Below are positions 22,800-33,478 of a DNA stretch of 64,000 nt, in pieces. The stretch spans positions 2,046,001-2,110,000 of the forward strand of contig NC_063020.1 of the NCBI RefSeq assembly GCF_020509005.1, given 5' to 3'. The DNA is from Fulvia fulva (taxonomy: Eukaryota; Ascomycota; Dothideomycetes; Mycosphaerellales; Mycosphaerellaceae). Numbering within the stretch: position 1 is the stretch's first letter; each line of letters opens with the position of its first letter. A program made the translations under genes and the position numbers. Under the pieces are notes generated by a model. That model had not been told where the DNA came from. It saw only the letters and a program-made list of their open reading frames with translations, and made no database searches.

Positions 22800-25700
22800 T
22801 CTACTACTACGTCACTTATACCTATTTAATAGTATATAAGCTACTACTATACCGACTAGGTATCGATTATAAGATCAACCTTAAGGAAGGAAGTAAGCTA
22901 CCTGTTAAGTATCTATTCCGTATATCTCCTTAGGAGGATAAAGTGATTAAGCGTTAGACGGATAGCTACCTAGCCGACTAGAAGATTCGAAGGTACGTAG
23001 GACGAGCGGATATAGCTTCGCCCGTACTTATAGTACGTAAGCCTAGTAGTAGACTTCGGATATACGTAGACTATCGCGGCCTAAACGCTATTACGTTAAA
23101 GTCTAGATACCCTATCCCCTTAATATAAGACACGCTTAATAGGATAGCGGGCAAGGAGTAGTTTACTAAGCTCGATATAATCGCCGCCTTTAATCGTATC
23201 CGTATTACGGAGGGTCACGTATAGAAGACCGTATTTACTACTAGATATAGACAGTTCGAGTACTTAGTAATGCCGTTTAGATTATATAATACGCTAGGCA
23301 CATTTTAGTCTTATATTAACGATACTCTTCGCGAGTTCCTTAATAATTTCTACTCTATATACTTAGACGACATTCTTATCTTTAGCGACACCTAGGAAGA
23401 GTATATAGAATATATAAAGAAGGTCCTTTAGAAGATTTAAGGCGCGGGATTGTAGCTAGACTTCTCTAAGTACGAGTTCTATACGTAATCTACGAAGTAC
23501 CTAGGCCTTATTATTAGTAAGGACGGCGTGTCTATAGACCTAGCTAAAGTATAGGCTATACGAGACTAGGCTACGCCGTAGTCGGCTAAGAATATCCTTA
23601 CGTTTAACGGATTCGTAGGCTTTTACTAAAGATTTATTAAGAACTATAGCAAGATCGTCCTACCGCTAGTTAGGCTTACTAAGAAGGACGTAGTTTTTAT
23701 ATAGTCCCTAGAATGTTAATCTGTATTCGAGGGACTTAAATAGGTATTTACGGACGCCGAAGGTGTCGTATTAGCTATATTTAAACACGGAAGAGAGATA
23801 GTACTTAAAACTAATATATCTGACTTCGTAACGGCTACTATACTTAGCTAGCGAGATAAAGACGGCGTACTACGGCCTATCGCTTACCTTTCTAAGAAGA
23901 TGTCCCCCTAGGAATATAATTACTATATCTACGATAAGGAACTACTTACGATCGTTAAGGCCTTCGAAGAATAGCGACCGGAGCTTATAGCCGGAGATAT
24001 AGATAGTAAGGAAGGCTACTTTAAGAACCTAAAAGATAGCGGTAAGCCGGTACTCGTCTACTCTAACTATAAAAACCTAGAGTAGTTTATAACTACGAAA
24101 GAGCTAAACCGACGCTAAGTACGCTAGGCCGAATTCCTCTCCTAGTTCTTCTTTAAGATCGTATATTAACCGGGCAAATAAGGTAGAAAGCCCGATAGCC
24201 TAATACGACGGACGTAGGACCTACCGGAGCGGTATAATACTAACGACCTACGCCGATAATACTAAAACCGCGTACTACTCGGCCCTAAACGATTCCTTAG
24301 TATAGCGGGAATAAACGTCCCCGCCTCTAAGGCTCTAAGTCTCTTAGCTAGTAGGATTATATCTATAGCTACGACTACGAATACTAGCGTAGTTATCGAC
24401 TAGGGCCTCGAGACCGACATCCGGAATCTATATAACTAAGACAACGCCTAAGAAGCTCTATAGTAACTCCGCGATAAATAGAAGGTAACTTTACTCCGTA
24501 GTAGTAAGCTTAACGACCGCGACGCTATTATTATTAACAACATAATCTATATAAAGAACCGGTTTAGCGGGCTTAGACTATTCGTACTACCGTCCGAAGA
24601 TAAGCATTATACGGTCTATAGCCGAATTATTAAGTCCTTCTACGATATACCTACTACCGGATATCTAGGAAGAGCTAAGATATATAAGAAGGTTACCTAG
24701 TACTATATATAGCCGAGGATAGCGCGTACCGTTCGTACTTTCTACCGTAGTTATCGAGTATATATAAACACTACGACTTTAACTAAAAAGCTATATAGCC
24801 TACTATACCCGATACCGATTCTATTCGATACCTAGGAAGACGTAGCTATAGACTTCGTAGTCGAGCTACCCGAAGGACGCTATACTACTAATAGCTAGAC
24901 CTATTAGAACGTCCTAATAGTAACTAATAGACTAAGTAAGAAGAGGTACCTAATCCTAGTACTAAGTATAAAGGCCGAGTATATCGCGTATATCTATATT
25001 AAGTACGTGTTTAGTAGGTACGGGCTCCTAAAGTCGATTACGTCTAATCGCGGTCCGTAATAGTTATTAGCATTCTAGTAACGCCTCTACGAGTTGCTAT
25101 AGATTAAGCGAAAGTTGTCTACTAGATACTACCCCGAGACCGATAGACAGAGCGAGAACATAAATAAGGAAATAGAAAAGTACCTCCGAGCTTTTATTAA
25201 CTATACCTAGGACGACTAGCCGGATTAGCTACCGCTAGTAGAATTTATAGCTAATGACAGAGTATCTAAAAGTATAGGAGTGTCACTATTTATAGCTAAC
25301 TACGGTAAACTACCGCGATACGTAGACGGCGAGCTAGACCTTCCGATCCGAGCGATACCCGCTAAGTAGAAGCTTAACGTACAATCGGCCGACGCTTTCG
25401 TAAAGAGAATAAGCGATATATAGGAGTATCTATACGAAGTAATATATATAATATAAGACTTATAAGCCGACTTTGCTAATTAATATCGTACGCTAGTACC
25501 TACGTACGAGGTAGGCGACAAAGTCTACTTAAGTACCCGTAACTAGCGTATAGCTCGGCTATCTAAGAAGCTTAACTATCGCTACGTAGGCCCCTACGTA
25601 ATAACAGAAGTACTGCCGAACGATACGTATCGCCTAAGCCTACCGCGGTCGCTAGGAAACCTATATAACGGATTCTATACGAACCTCTTACTCCCTATAT

Positions 25701-26550
25701 ATAAAGCGTTACCTAGCTAAGTAGAACTAACCCTACCGCCGATCGAGGTGGAGAACGAAGAGGGAATTGATCAGTTCTAGTATATAGATAAGATCCTAAA
25801 TATACGGAGGAAGTACGGCTAGTATAAGTATCTAGTTAGTTAGGTAGGAGACGACGAGGATCTATTATAGGAGCTAGCGGAGGATATAATAGAGATAGCC
25901 GCCGCCTCTATTATAGACTTCTACTATAACAGCCTAAGGAAACTAATACCTACCGGCTTTATAGTACTAGAAGGATAGGTAGCGAACGAAGCGAACCCCT
26001 CCGCGTCGGTATTAGTTATAGCTAAAGTAGTAACTATAGGTAGGCACTACCTTTAGGCAGAAACAGCGCCTATAGCTCTCCTATATAAGGCAGATGACTA
26101 TGTTAGTCTAATAGCGATAGTAGCTTTAGATAAAGACCCGTATAGTACGGACCCGAGAAGAGCGGCCGATAGTAGGAATACGAGTAATATACGTTAATAC
26201 AAATAGGAAGCTTCCTATAACTCTATAACCGTAACGGCACCGCTATCTTCGAATAGTATTAGGTCCTATAGCTCTTTAGATACTTATATAATAGCGCCTA
26301 TAACGGAGGCCTTTATAGACTTCGTAAATCGCTACGACTCTCTCGGTATCCGATATAGCGAGGATAATAATAGTATAGTAAAGCGTAAGAGCGTAGTAAT
26401 AGATAACTTAACGACCGACGACAAAGACGACGTTATAGAGGACGAAGTAATAGATAATAACGCGATAGATAATAAAGCAGATAATCTAGAGAACGATACG
26501 ACCTTCGCGTAGGCCTACGTCGTAAGGAAGAATAGTACTAAGGACAGGCC
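22800..26550 (+). pseudogene. Gypsy C pol: reverse transcriptase, RNase H, integrase, chromodomain-like tail
   Basis: The plus strand reads [17 protein letters not shown] (about 23040-23090), YLDDILIFS (about 23360), and RNase H motifs near 23800-24060. The integrase follows with AEYIAYIYIKYVFSRYGLL (about 24975), GVSLFIANYGKLPRYV (about 25280), VGDKVYLSTRN (about 25510) and VITEVLPNDTYRL (about 25600). A DYDL-like chromodomain region sits near 25790-25930, followed by a long poorly conserved tail to the purine tract. Stops are frequent but the frame mostly holds. Gag and protease are not seen between the 5' LTR and this region. Confidence 0.82.
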
Positions 26551-26571
26551 GATTTTTTGGAGGGGGGGTGG

Positions 26572-26741
26572 TATTACGGGCCTAGGTAGACGTCTAGTGA
26601 ATAGTAGTCGGTTACGTGACTCGGCACGGGCCGGCCCGTATGCCTCGGCTTATATATTAACTTTCCGTACCTCGTACTCCTCTTAGATAGCCTGTCTAAC
26701 AACTTCGTTATTTACCCTATATTAAGAACGGCTCCCTTATA
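26572..26741 (+). repeat. 3' LTR of Gypsy C
   Basis: It is the 170-bp partner of 15455-15624, directly downstream of a purine tract and directly followed by the CCGCT duplication and the last 16 bp of Fot1 element E. Confidence 0.9.
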
Positions 26742-26764
26742 CCGCTCGGTAGTAAAGTACGTTA

Positions 26765-27743
26765 ATATATAATCGTCTAATAAAGAAGCTAGAATTACTC
26801 TTACCCTCTCTACCTATTATTAGGGCTAATTTCCGAGTCTCCTACGCGTAGCTATAGTATATTACGTACCTTATTTGACGCTAACTAGCCGGTACTACGG
26901 AATTACTCCTCGCGTCTATACTCGTCCTATCTAGTATAAACTTATATTAACCGAAGAATAGACAATTATTCGATATATCCTCGACCTCGATTCGCGAGGA
27001 TTTACGCCTACCCTTAGCGAGGTAGTAGATATAGCGGATAAGCTACTTAGTAAACGCGACGCGGATCCGGTAGGTAAGAACTAGGTAGAGAGATTTGTTT
27101 TACGCTCTACCGAGCTTAAAACGGCCTTTAACCGAGCAAAGGACCGTTAGAGAATACTCTAGGAAGATCTATAAGTTATAAGCGCCTATTTTAAGCTTAT
27201 ATAAGAGACGATTACTAAATATAGCGTACATAACGAGGATATCTATAACTTCGGTAAGACGGGCTTTTAAATATACGTTATAAGCTCTATAAAAGCCGTT
27301 ACTAGCTTAGAACGACGCTCTCGCCCTACGGCCATTTAGCCTAGTATTAGAGAGTAGGTTATAGTCATTTAGGGTATCTATACCGCTAGCTACTCGACCT
27401 CGCCCTTTATTATCTATAAAGGGCGCGTCTATATTTTAGTATAGTATAGAGAGGTAGATATACCGTAGGATTAGAGGCTTACGGTCTCCGAGAATAGATA
27501 GATAAATAACGTGCTTAGCCTCGAGTAGTTAAACCACTTTGACGTATATATAGAGGCGCGTTCTATAGGTAGCTATAGGTTGCTTATTTTAGACGGCTAT
27601 AAGAGCTATATACTAGGGTTTTAAGGACTACTATCTAGACTATAAGATCCTTACGCTCTATATACCGGCATATTTATTGTATACCCTATAGCCTCTTAAC
27701 GTAGTTTGTTTTACGCCGTTAAAGCTAAAGTACTTATAATGCG
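26765..27743 (+). pseudogene. Fot1/pogo-type transposase remnant H
   Basis: A degraded plus-strand frame reads YILDLDSRGFTP, EVVDIADKLLSKRDADPVGKNW, ELKTAFNRAKDR, DIYNFGKTGF, SLERRSRPTAI, FIIYKGRVYI and LLILDGYKSY. These are the order and spacing of a pogo/Fot1 DDE transposase, including the core that D and E lack. The first catalytic position reads NFGKTGF where the family has NFDETGF, so that aspartate is lost. Stops are numerous. Element D (27746) appears inserted into this remnant near its 3' end. No terminal repeats were identified for H. Confidence 0.75.
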
Positions 27744-27745
27744 TA

Positions 27746-28878
27746 ACGTACTTTACTACCGAGCGGGCTATACTACCGAGCGGGCTACTTTTACTAAGAA
27801 CTATACCACTTTTATAGATATAGCTATATAACTACTATTATAGCGTATATTGTCTTTAAACGAGGCCAAACTGACCTTAGCTGTCTAGGCTACGGAACGC
27901 GACGCGACAATTATGAATCGACTTACTATAAAGGTATACAACGCGTCTCGAACTATACTAGGGTATCGATTGAATAGACGTCCTCCTCGGGGTGACTACG
28001 AGCCCAATTCGAAGAAGCTTATAGAGCTAGAAGAGAGGGTGATACTTGAGTATATACTCGAGCTAGATCTTAGAGATTTCCCGCTATTAAAGGCTAGTAT
28101 ACGAGTAATAGCCGATTTATTACTATAAGAGAAGGGTCTTAAGCCCGCTAGTCTCAATTAGACAGACAGGTTTATTAGGCGGCATCGTGAGCTAAAGGTT
28201 CGTATAACACGTAGATACGATCGTTAGCGAGCCCTAATAGAAGATCTAGACGTTATCGAGAAGTAGTTCTTACTTATACGTAATATAAAGGAGAAGTATA
28301 GCATCCTTAACTAGGACACCTATAACTTCGACGAGACAGGGTTTATAATAGGTATTATTACGTCTTAGAGCGTCGTTACGGGTTTAGAAAGGCGTAGTAG
28401 AAAGGGGAAGGTCGTTCAATAGGGCAATAGAGAGGGAGTAGAGAGATAGCGTATTAGATAGCTCTTATACGAAGCGAGATTAGTAAGCTACGCAAGTCTA
28501 ACGAGGCCCTTATATAGCGGAAAGTACGAAAGCGTAAGTATATTCAGTCTAGAGGGTCTCTAACCTTCGATAAGGCGTCGCAATTAATACCTCTAGAGGA
28601 TACTAGGAGGTAGGAAGTAAGTAGAGAGTCGCTAGATAGTGTTCGGCTAGTACTAAGGCTACGACGCTATAAGCAATATAGTGAGTCGGGGTATAACGTA
28701 CGTACCTATTAAGTAGACTCGCTAGATAGCGAAGAATTTAAAGAGGAATTGTCCTCCTAGTAACGATTCTATAGGATGTCGTCGTATTAAGATACCGTCG
28801 TAATTAAAGTAGAAGTAGTACAGTTCTTAGCAAAAGTGGCCCGCTCGGTAGTATAGCCCGCTCGGTAGTAAAGTACGT
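27746..28878 (+). mobile_element. Fot1/pogo-type DNA transposon D, internally deleted, uninterrupted copy
   Basis: It is 1133 bp with terminal inverted repeats of about 65 bp (27746-27810 and 28814-28878), flanked by TA (27744-27745 and 28879-28880). Each terminal repeat holds two tandem copies of ACTACCGAGCGGGCTA. Full-length pogo/Fot1 elements are usually 1.8-2 kb, so this one is deleted. Its sequence serves as the unbroken reference for the split copy E. Confidence 0.9.
27913..28800 (+). pseudogene. Fot1/pogo transposase of element D, core deleted
   Basis: An intact start (27913) opens with a helix-turn-helix-like DNA-binding region (ASRTILGYRLNRRPP...EERVILEYILELDLRDFPLL). It runs 71 residues to a stop at 28126-28128. 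Beyond this the same frame reads RFIRRHRELKVR, YNFDETGFIIG and VVTGLERRSRKGKVV. It then jumps to a C-terminal segment (LLYEARLVSYASLTRPLY...RRN). The LILDG...SH and third acidic regions are absent, so the product could bind DNA at most. E has the same junction. Confidence 0.8.
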
Positions 28879-28880
28879 TA

Positions 28881-29346
28881 TATAGTCTACTTTTAAAACA
28901 CCCTTTATAAGCCTATATAATAACTTTCTATACTCCTAACGTAATAATAATACCGCGGATTTAGCTCCGTAGCTTAATACCCGAGCTTTAGTATCTACTA
29001 TATCGTAATCTTAGTAGTAATATAATATATAAGTAACGCTAACTTATATATATTATATATATAATTATTTCTATATAGTATATACCTATTACAAAGCGCC
29101 TAAAATCTTGGTACTCATTAAGCGTATAGTGAATTGATATAGCAACATCCGTATTAGCGACACCACTTCGGAAGTGGCTATCGAAGTTAGGGTAGGCACC
29201 GAGGATAATGGGTACCGAAGAGTGGGTATCGAAGATAAATTTCGATGTTACGCTGCTCTTCTCATGGCTTGCAGGAGGATGTGCTAAGTACTTGAGGACT
29301 TCGCTGCCTCCACCGAACAAGTTGGACACTCGCCAAAAAGATCGAG
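28881..29346. other. Boundary between RIP-like DNA and the gene block; upstream region of the CE2-like gene
   Basis: The first about 200 bp are RIP-like and AT-rich, with a stretch of TATATA near 29040-29080. From about 29090 the composition becomes normal within a few tens of bases, and CA/TG reappear. The final 250 bp must hold the promoter of the downstream esterase gene; no clear TATA or CCAAT element was picked out. Confidence 0.6.
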
Positions 29347-30660
29347 ATGAAGACATCGTTGCTCCCATTGGTTTGTCTTGGCGGTCTTGCGAGTGCAACG
29401 ATCTGGCAGAATGATCAAGTCCGGCCAAGCAACTACCCAAGCACAGAAATCTCTCTCCAGAGCTATGGCAATGGAACACAGTGGAGAGACTACGCACCCG
29501 ACTGTGCTGAACTATCTTACAAAGGACGTTGGGACGAGCAGTACATCTCGTGGTGGTCCGCTCCCGGATTGAAGTTTGGCTTCCAAGCAGACAATGTGGC
29601 CATCAGTTTTGGCAACTACACCTCACCTGGAGTATTGCTCGCATACAGACTCGATGGCCAAGACTGGACGCTGACGAATGTGACCGCGAAATCCACCCAT
29701 CTGTTCATCGACCCTAGCACACCAGGCTGGAACTTGACTACCTCCATAGACAACCTGCGAACGCTGGAGCTGCGAGTCACGAATTGGGCGTTCGGTGTTC
29801 AGATCGAGAAAGTGCATCTCTCAGGCGGCAATGCCAGTTTGGTCAAAATTCCAGATTACGCTCGTCGCATCGAAGTCATCGGCGACTCGCTGTCCTCTGG
29901 CTACGGTGATACTCTCGAAGGCATCAGTTCCTGGGCCTGGGGTCTTGCATATGGTCTAGGCAACACCGAGTTCAGCCTCACAGCATACCCCGGAGTCTGT
30001 GTGACCGACACCGACTGCTGGGGAAACCCTCGAGGCCAATCTCATCAATGGAAGAAGACTGTCGATACGAGCGGTCGTGCTGTGGAGATGTATGGCCCGA
30101 ATCTGACAGACGCTCCAGATTGGGACTTCTCGAAGCAGGAACATCCAGATCTGACCATCATCAACATCGGCACGAACGACAACAACACCCACAACAACGT
30201 CACCTCCGAGAGCTTCACGGCCGCTTACATCAGCCTGATCGAGCAAGTCCACGAAGTCTGGCCGGAGACTCAGATCATCGTCCAGTCCTTGTGGAGTGGT
30301 TGGGGTCAAGTCGGCAGCACGTGGGTGCAAGGAGCCGGCTTCTACGAGGAGATCCAGACTATAGTGAAGCACTTCAACAATGGCAAGCTGAACAAGAAGG
30401 GCGGCGAGGGCTTCGTGTACTACTACAACACCACTGGAATCATGCAGCATAACGATAATAGCCCATTATTCCATCCCACAGATGTTGGGCAGATCAAGGT
30501 GGCCAGTCATATGATGGAGTACGTCCGGTTAATCTTCGACTGGGAGCTGATGCAGACGGGTCCGGAAGTCCAGCATCAGACGCTGTACTGGTATGTTTGC
30601 TCTTGGGGTTGATGGAGGATGTGCTGACTGTTTCGCAGGAATGATATGGACCTTGACTGA
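29347..30660 (+). CDS. Secreted SGNH/GDSL esterase, carbohydrate esterase family 2-like
   Basis: This is probably a secreted deacetylase/esterase acting on acetylated plant-wall polysaccharides, as CE2 acetylxylan esterases do (family inference). CDS is join(29347..30590, 30639..30660), 421 residues. The 48-bp intron has GTATGT, a TGCTGAC branch-like site and CAG; splicing gives the end LYWNDMDLD. Residues 1-17 form a signal peptide (MKTSLLPLVCLGGLASA). An N-terminal beta-rich domain precedes the SGNH domain with IGDSLSSGYG (Ser181), IINIGTNDNN (Asn277) and a C-terminal FHPTD (His376), the expected catalytic set. It is the first gene beside the left RIP-like block and has no visible lesion. 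The exact substrate is unknown. Confidence 0.85.
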
Positions 30661-31934
30661 GCGATGATCGGTGACCTGTGTCAAGTTCGTCCGCGGCCGG
30701 GTAAAGTTCCATATGCCAACGGTCGTTCGCGTCCCAAGTGGCTCTGGGGAGTGAATGTTAGTGATCCGATACATAGACTTGGTCCACGTTGTCATGTGTG
30801 CTCTGGCTGTGGCTGAGCTCGCATTTCGATCACCTTCCCGGAGTGTTCGTCAGCCTTTGTCATCAGTGAGTGTGTGCACTAGCTGGCATTGATCGAATTC
30901 CAAGTTATGATGATCGTGGTGATGTGAAAGGAAAGGAAGCAAGTTCGATCTCAAGGTTCATTTCCACGGGTTGCCTCGGAGAAACTTGGCTCCGGTGTTT
31001 GGGCTTGTCACGATACGTTGCGCGTCGTGATCTTCCTTGTCTCAACATATGTGTGGCTTCCATTGCAATGTTTCGTCGCAGACGGGAAACTGCTGGCCAT
31101 AGGAGACGAAAAGGAAAGACTTCGCTTCGTGATCCAAACTCGCGGAACCGGCCTTTACGCCGGTGGCAAGACGTACTCTTCTGACAAAGCTCTTGCCCTG
31201 GCCCTCGAACGACTAGACGGACTTGCAATGGTCCCGCATTGATTAAGCGTAACGACCGACGAGCGCTAGCCATCCACCGTAGCGACGTGTGAGCTTGCGA
31301 ACACTCGAGCGTACAGTAGGTGGTGGCGTCAGCGAGGAGGGAGTGGAGCTCTATCACCAGCCCTCAACTAGCCTTGGCGCCCGCTCTGATTGGTCAACTT
31401 TCAAGTTTTAGGGTCACGTGACCTACCGCACTGTGCCTTGTGACGTTCTTATCCGAACACACCGCCGGCTTGGCGCTCAGCTTTGTATTTAGAGTTTTCT
31501 CAGGTAGCTTTTCTGTATCTCAGATTCGCACTCGCCAAGGTTCTCACAGCCTGTTGGCGAACTCGCAAACATATACTCGTCGCTAACGCCTATGTCGTCG
31601 TATAATAAGCACTGTACGTCGGGTAGCGGTAGCGTGGATCGCACGCTACTTTGCAGTCTAGAAGGGTTGGTAGAGAGCTCCACTCCGCTACGCTTACCTT
31701 TGGAGGTTCACAACCGCCAACAGCACGTTTTTGTGGTGAATCAAAGACGATACGCCAGCTCGACCTTGAGACATACCTACGCCTGACCGCCGCTGAAAAA
31801 CTGGCTCCTTACGCACGCATGGATCATGAACATGCAAGAGCTGGGCTGAAAGGACTGGCCGAAGACCATGAGAGCTCTGCTGGGACATACATGTGTTGTC
31901 TATGGCTACGGTAGCGATCTATGCTTATGGTATA
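30661..31934. other. Intergenic region, no supported gene
   Basis: Composition is normal. Open frames of 60-105 codons exist on both strands but lack motifs, and several depend on non-ATG starts. This is the space between the tail-to-tail CE2-like gene and the GH28 pseudogene. Confidence 0.55.
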
Positions 31935-33478
31935 TCATGGAGGGCAGCGTGCTGTTACAGGTTGCACCATCAACCCCTTCGCGTTGACACAAGTAAGAGC
32001 GACGCTCTTGTTAGCAACCGAAGCTAGCCTGACGTCTTCCAGCTTGATGTCTTGACACGGCGCTGCAGCTGAACAGTTCAGCGAGACTCCCGTGCTGCCT
32101 TTGACAGTCCCGGACACATTGGAGAAAGTCAGGTCGCCAAACACCAAAGTACTGGTATCGCAGTGCTGTGCTTGGGAGGGTACCTTGAAGTAGCATTTGT
32201 TTACGAAGATGGCATTGGTCACGTTCTGCACGCTCAAGCCGGTGAACGTGATATTGTCCACTCGTCCAGTGCCTTGCAGCAAGACATTAGCAAATTCACA
32301 CAAGATGAAGAGCTCGACTCACCTCCACCTCCACCTTGCGGCGGCTGACCGGCTTCAACGCCGACCCAACTCTTGAAGTATGCACCGCCAGACACACCCG
32401 CTCCTCCTGTCGGGGGGCGAATATCCTTTGCTACCGAAATGTCCTGAGCCGTGACATTGGAGACGAAGTCTGGAGACTCCTTGTACTGGCCGATCGAACC
32501 GAATGCGATCCCACCTCCTAGGCAAGTTATGTTGCTGATGGCGAAGTTCGTGGAGTTGCCTTTCAGGGCAATACAGTCGTCACCGCCATGGAAATACCAG
32601 TCTGCCAGGCGAGCATGATTGACCCGGACACCATTAAACCCATCGATGTTGGTCTCATCTACAAAGTGGTCAGACGCAAGATCTCAGGCGTCATACCCAA
32701 GCTTGGACTTACAATTGGATCTGTTGCCAGCGGGGTCGGTGTTTGTTCCATTGATAAAGATGCCGCTCATCTCTAGGTGTTGGACATCCTGTGCATAGAA
32801 AGTCCAGAACTGTGGCTGCCGTATGGAGAAATTCTTCACTGAGACGTTTGTCGAGTTGAATATCGTCAGTGGAATCGGTCGCCCGAATTGATTGCTCCGA
32901 CCTTGAGTACGAGTCATCCACGCCTGGCCATTTCCATTGACACCGCCCTGTGCCCAGCCGCCTTCGTCGATTTCGATATCGTGTCCTTCTACAATCCACG
33001 ACGTGGACTGATTCTGGAACTCGATGCGAAATGAGTTCTGGATCCAGTAAAGCAGGTCGGGTTCAAAAGATAGTGTTCCAAAAACTTCGAGTCTGGCATT
33101 CTGGAGCTTCATGTGCATACGATGCGAGATCGTGTATACGAATGGCGCAGGTAGGGTGATGATCCCATCTGTACCACACTGCTGCACGGCCGCTAGGATG
33201 TTGGAGGAGTCGTCCTTCCCGAAGCCAAGAGGTGTCACGTAGCAGTGCTTCGTGTAATTGCAACGTGAGATGTGGCTGTCTGGGATCCGAGGAGCATTTC
33301 CCAGGTATGGCAAGCTGGCATTCTTGTTCAGCGGAATCGTGAATGGACCTGAGCTGAAGGATCCTGACGTGTTCGATGGGAAATGGTAGACCTGGACTTA
33401 ACTGGAGATCTCGCGACCAGAGACGAGTCCAGCGAGAAGAATGACGAAGCATGCTGCCGTGAATGCAAAAGGGCACAT
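31935..33478 (-). pseudogene. GH28 polygalacturonase-like (exo-type) with a stop codon just after the signal peptide
   Basis: GH28 enzymes cleave pectin backbones outside the cell. Exons are complement(join(31935..32272, 32323..32658, 32713..33478)), with canonical introns of 50 and 54 bp. The ATG at 33478 opens a signal peptide (MCPFAFTAACFVILLAGLVSG). Codon 27 is TAA (33398-33400), and the same frame then continues with VYHFPSNTSGSF and the whole enzyme. CAA is the simplest ancestor. Right-handed beta-helix motifs are present: NIDG (259-262; family NTDG), GGDD (280-283) and GIAFGSIGQY (305-314), as in fungal exo-polygalacturonases, plus AYFKSWVG. The loop before GIAFGS looks one residue short. 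No GT-AG intron can remove the stop. Restart at Met 33313 would lose secretion. Confidence 0.82.

Larger units (their letters stand above)
15455..26741 (+). mobile_element. Gypsy (chromovirus) LTR retrotransposon C, carrying nested Copia DNA
   Basis: Two 170-bp LTRs (15455-15624 and 26572-26741) are flanked by CCGCT (15450-15454 and 26742-26746), copied from the terminal repeat of Fot1 element E. A purine tract (GGAGGGGGGGTGG) precedes the right LTR, so the element is on the plus strand. The LTRs differ at 13 sites by hand count, 12 of them transitions. The 11.3-kb span includes Copia F (5.6 kb) and Copia fragment G. C's own gag and protease region is not recognisable and may have been lost where the Copia DNA sits. 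Confidence 0.9.
7561..26762 (-). mobile_element. Fot1/pogo-type DNA transposon E, internally deleted and split by two Gypsy insertions
   Basis: The ends are ACGTACTTTACTACC (7561) and its complement ending at 26762, flanked by TA (7559-7560 and 26763-26764), the pogo/Tc1-mariner target. The element survives in three pieces: 7561-8443, 15222-15454 and 26747-26762. Gypsy B fills the first gap and Gypsy C the second, each with a 5-bp duplication of E sequence. The three pieces total 1132 bp, against 1133 bp for the uninterrupted copy D. E lies inverted relative to D. Both lack the middle of the transposase, so they belong to the same non-autonomous subfamily. Confidence 0.87.

Noticed and set aside
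31018..31242. 74-codon frame with a hydrophobic start resembling a secreted peptide
   Set aside because: The initiator is TTG with no ATG before the hydrophobic segment, and no supporting splice site was found.
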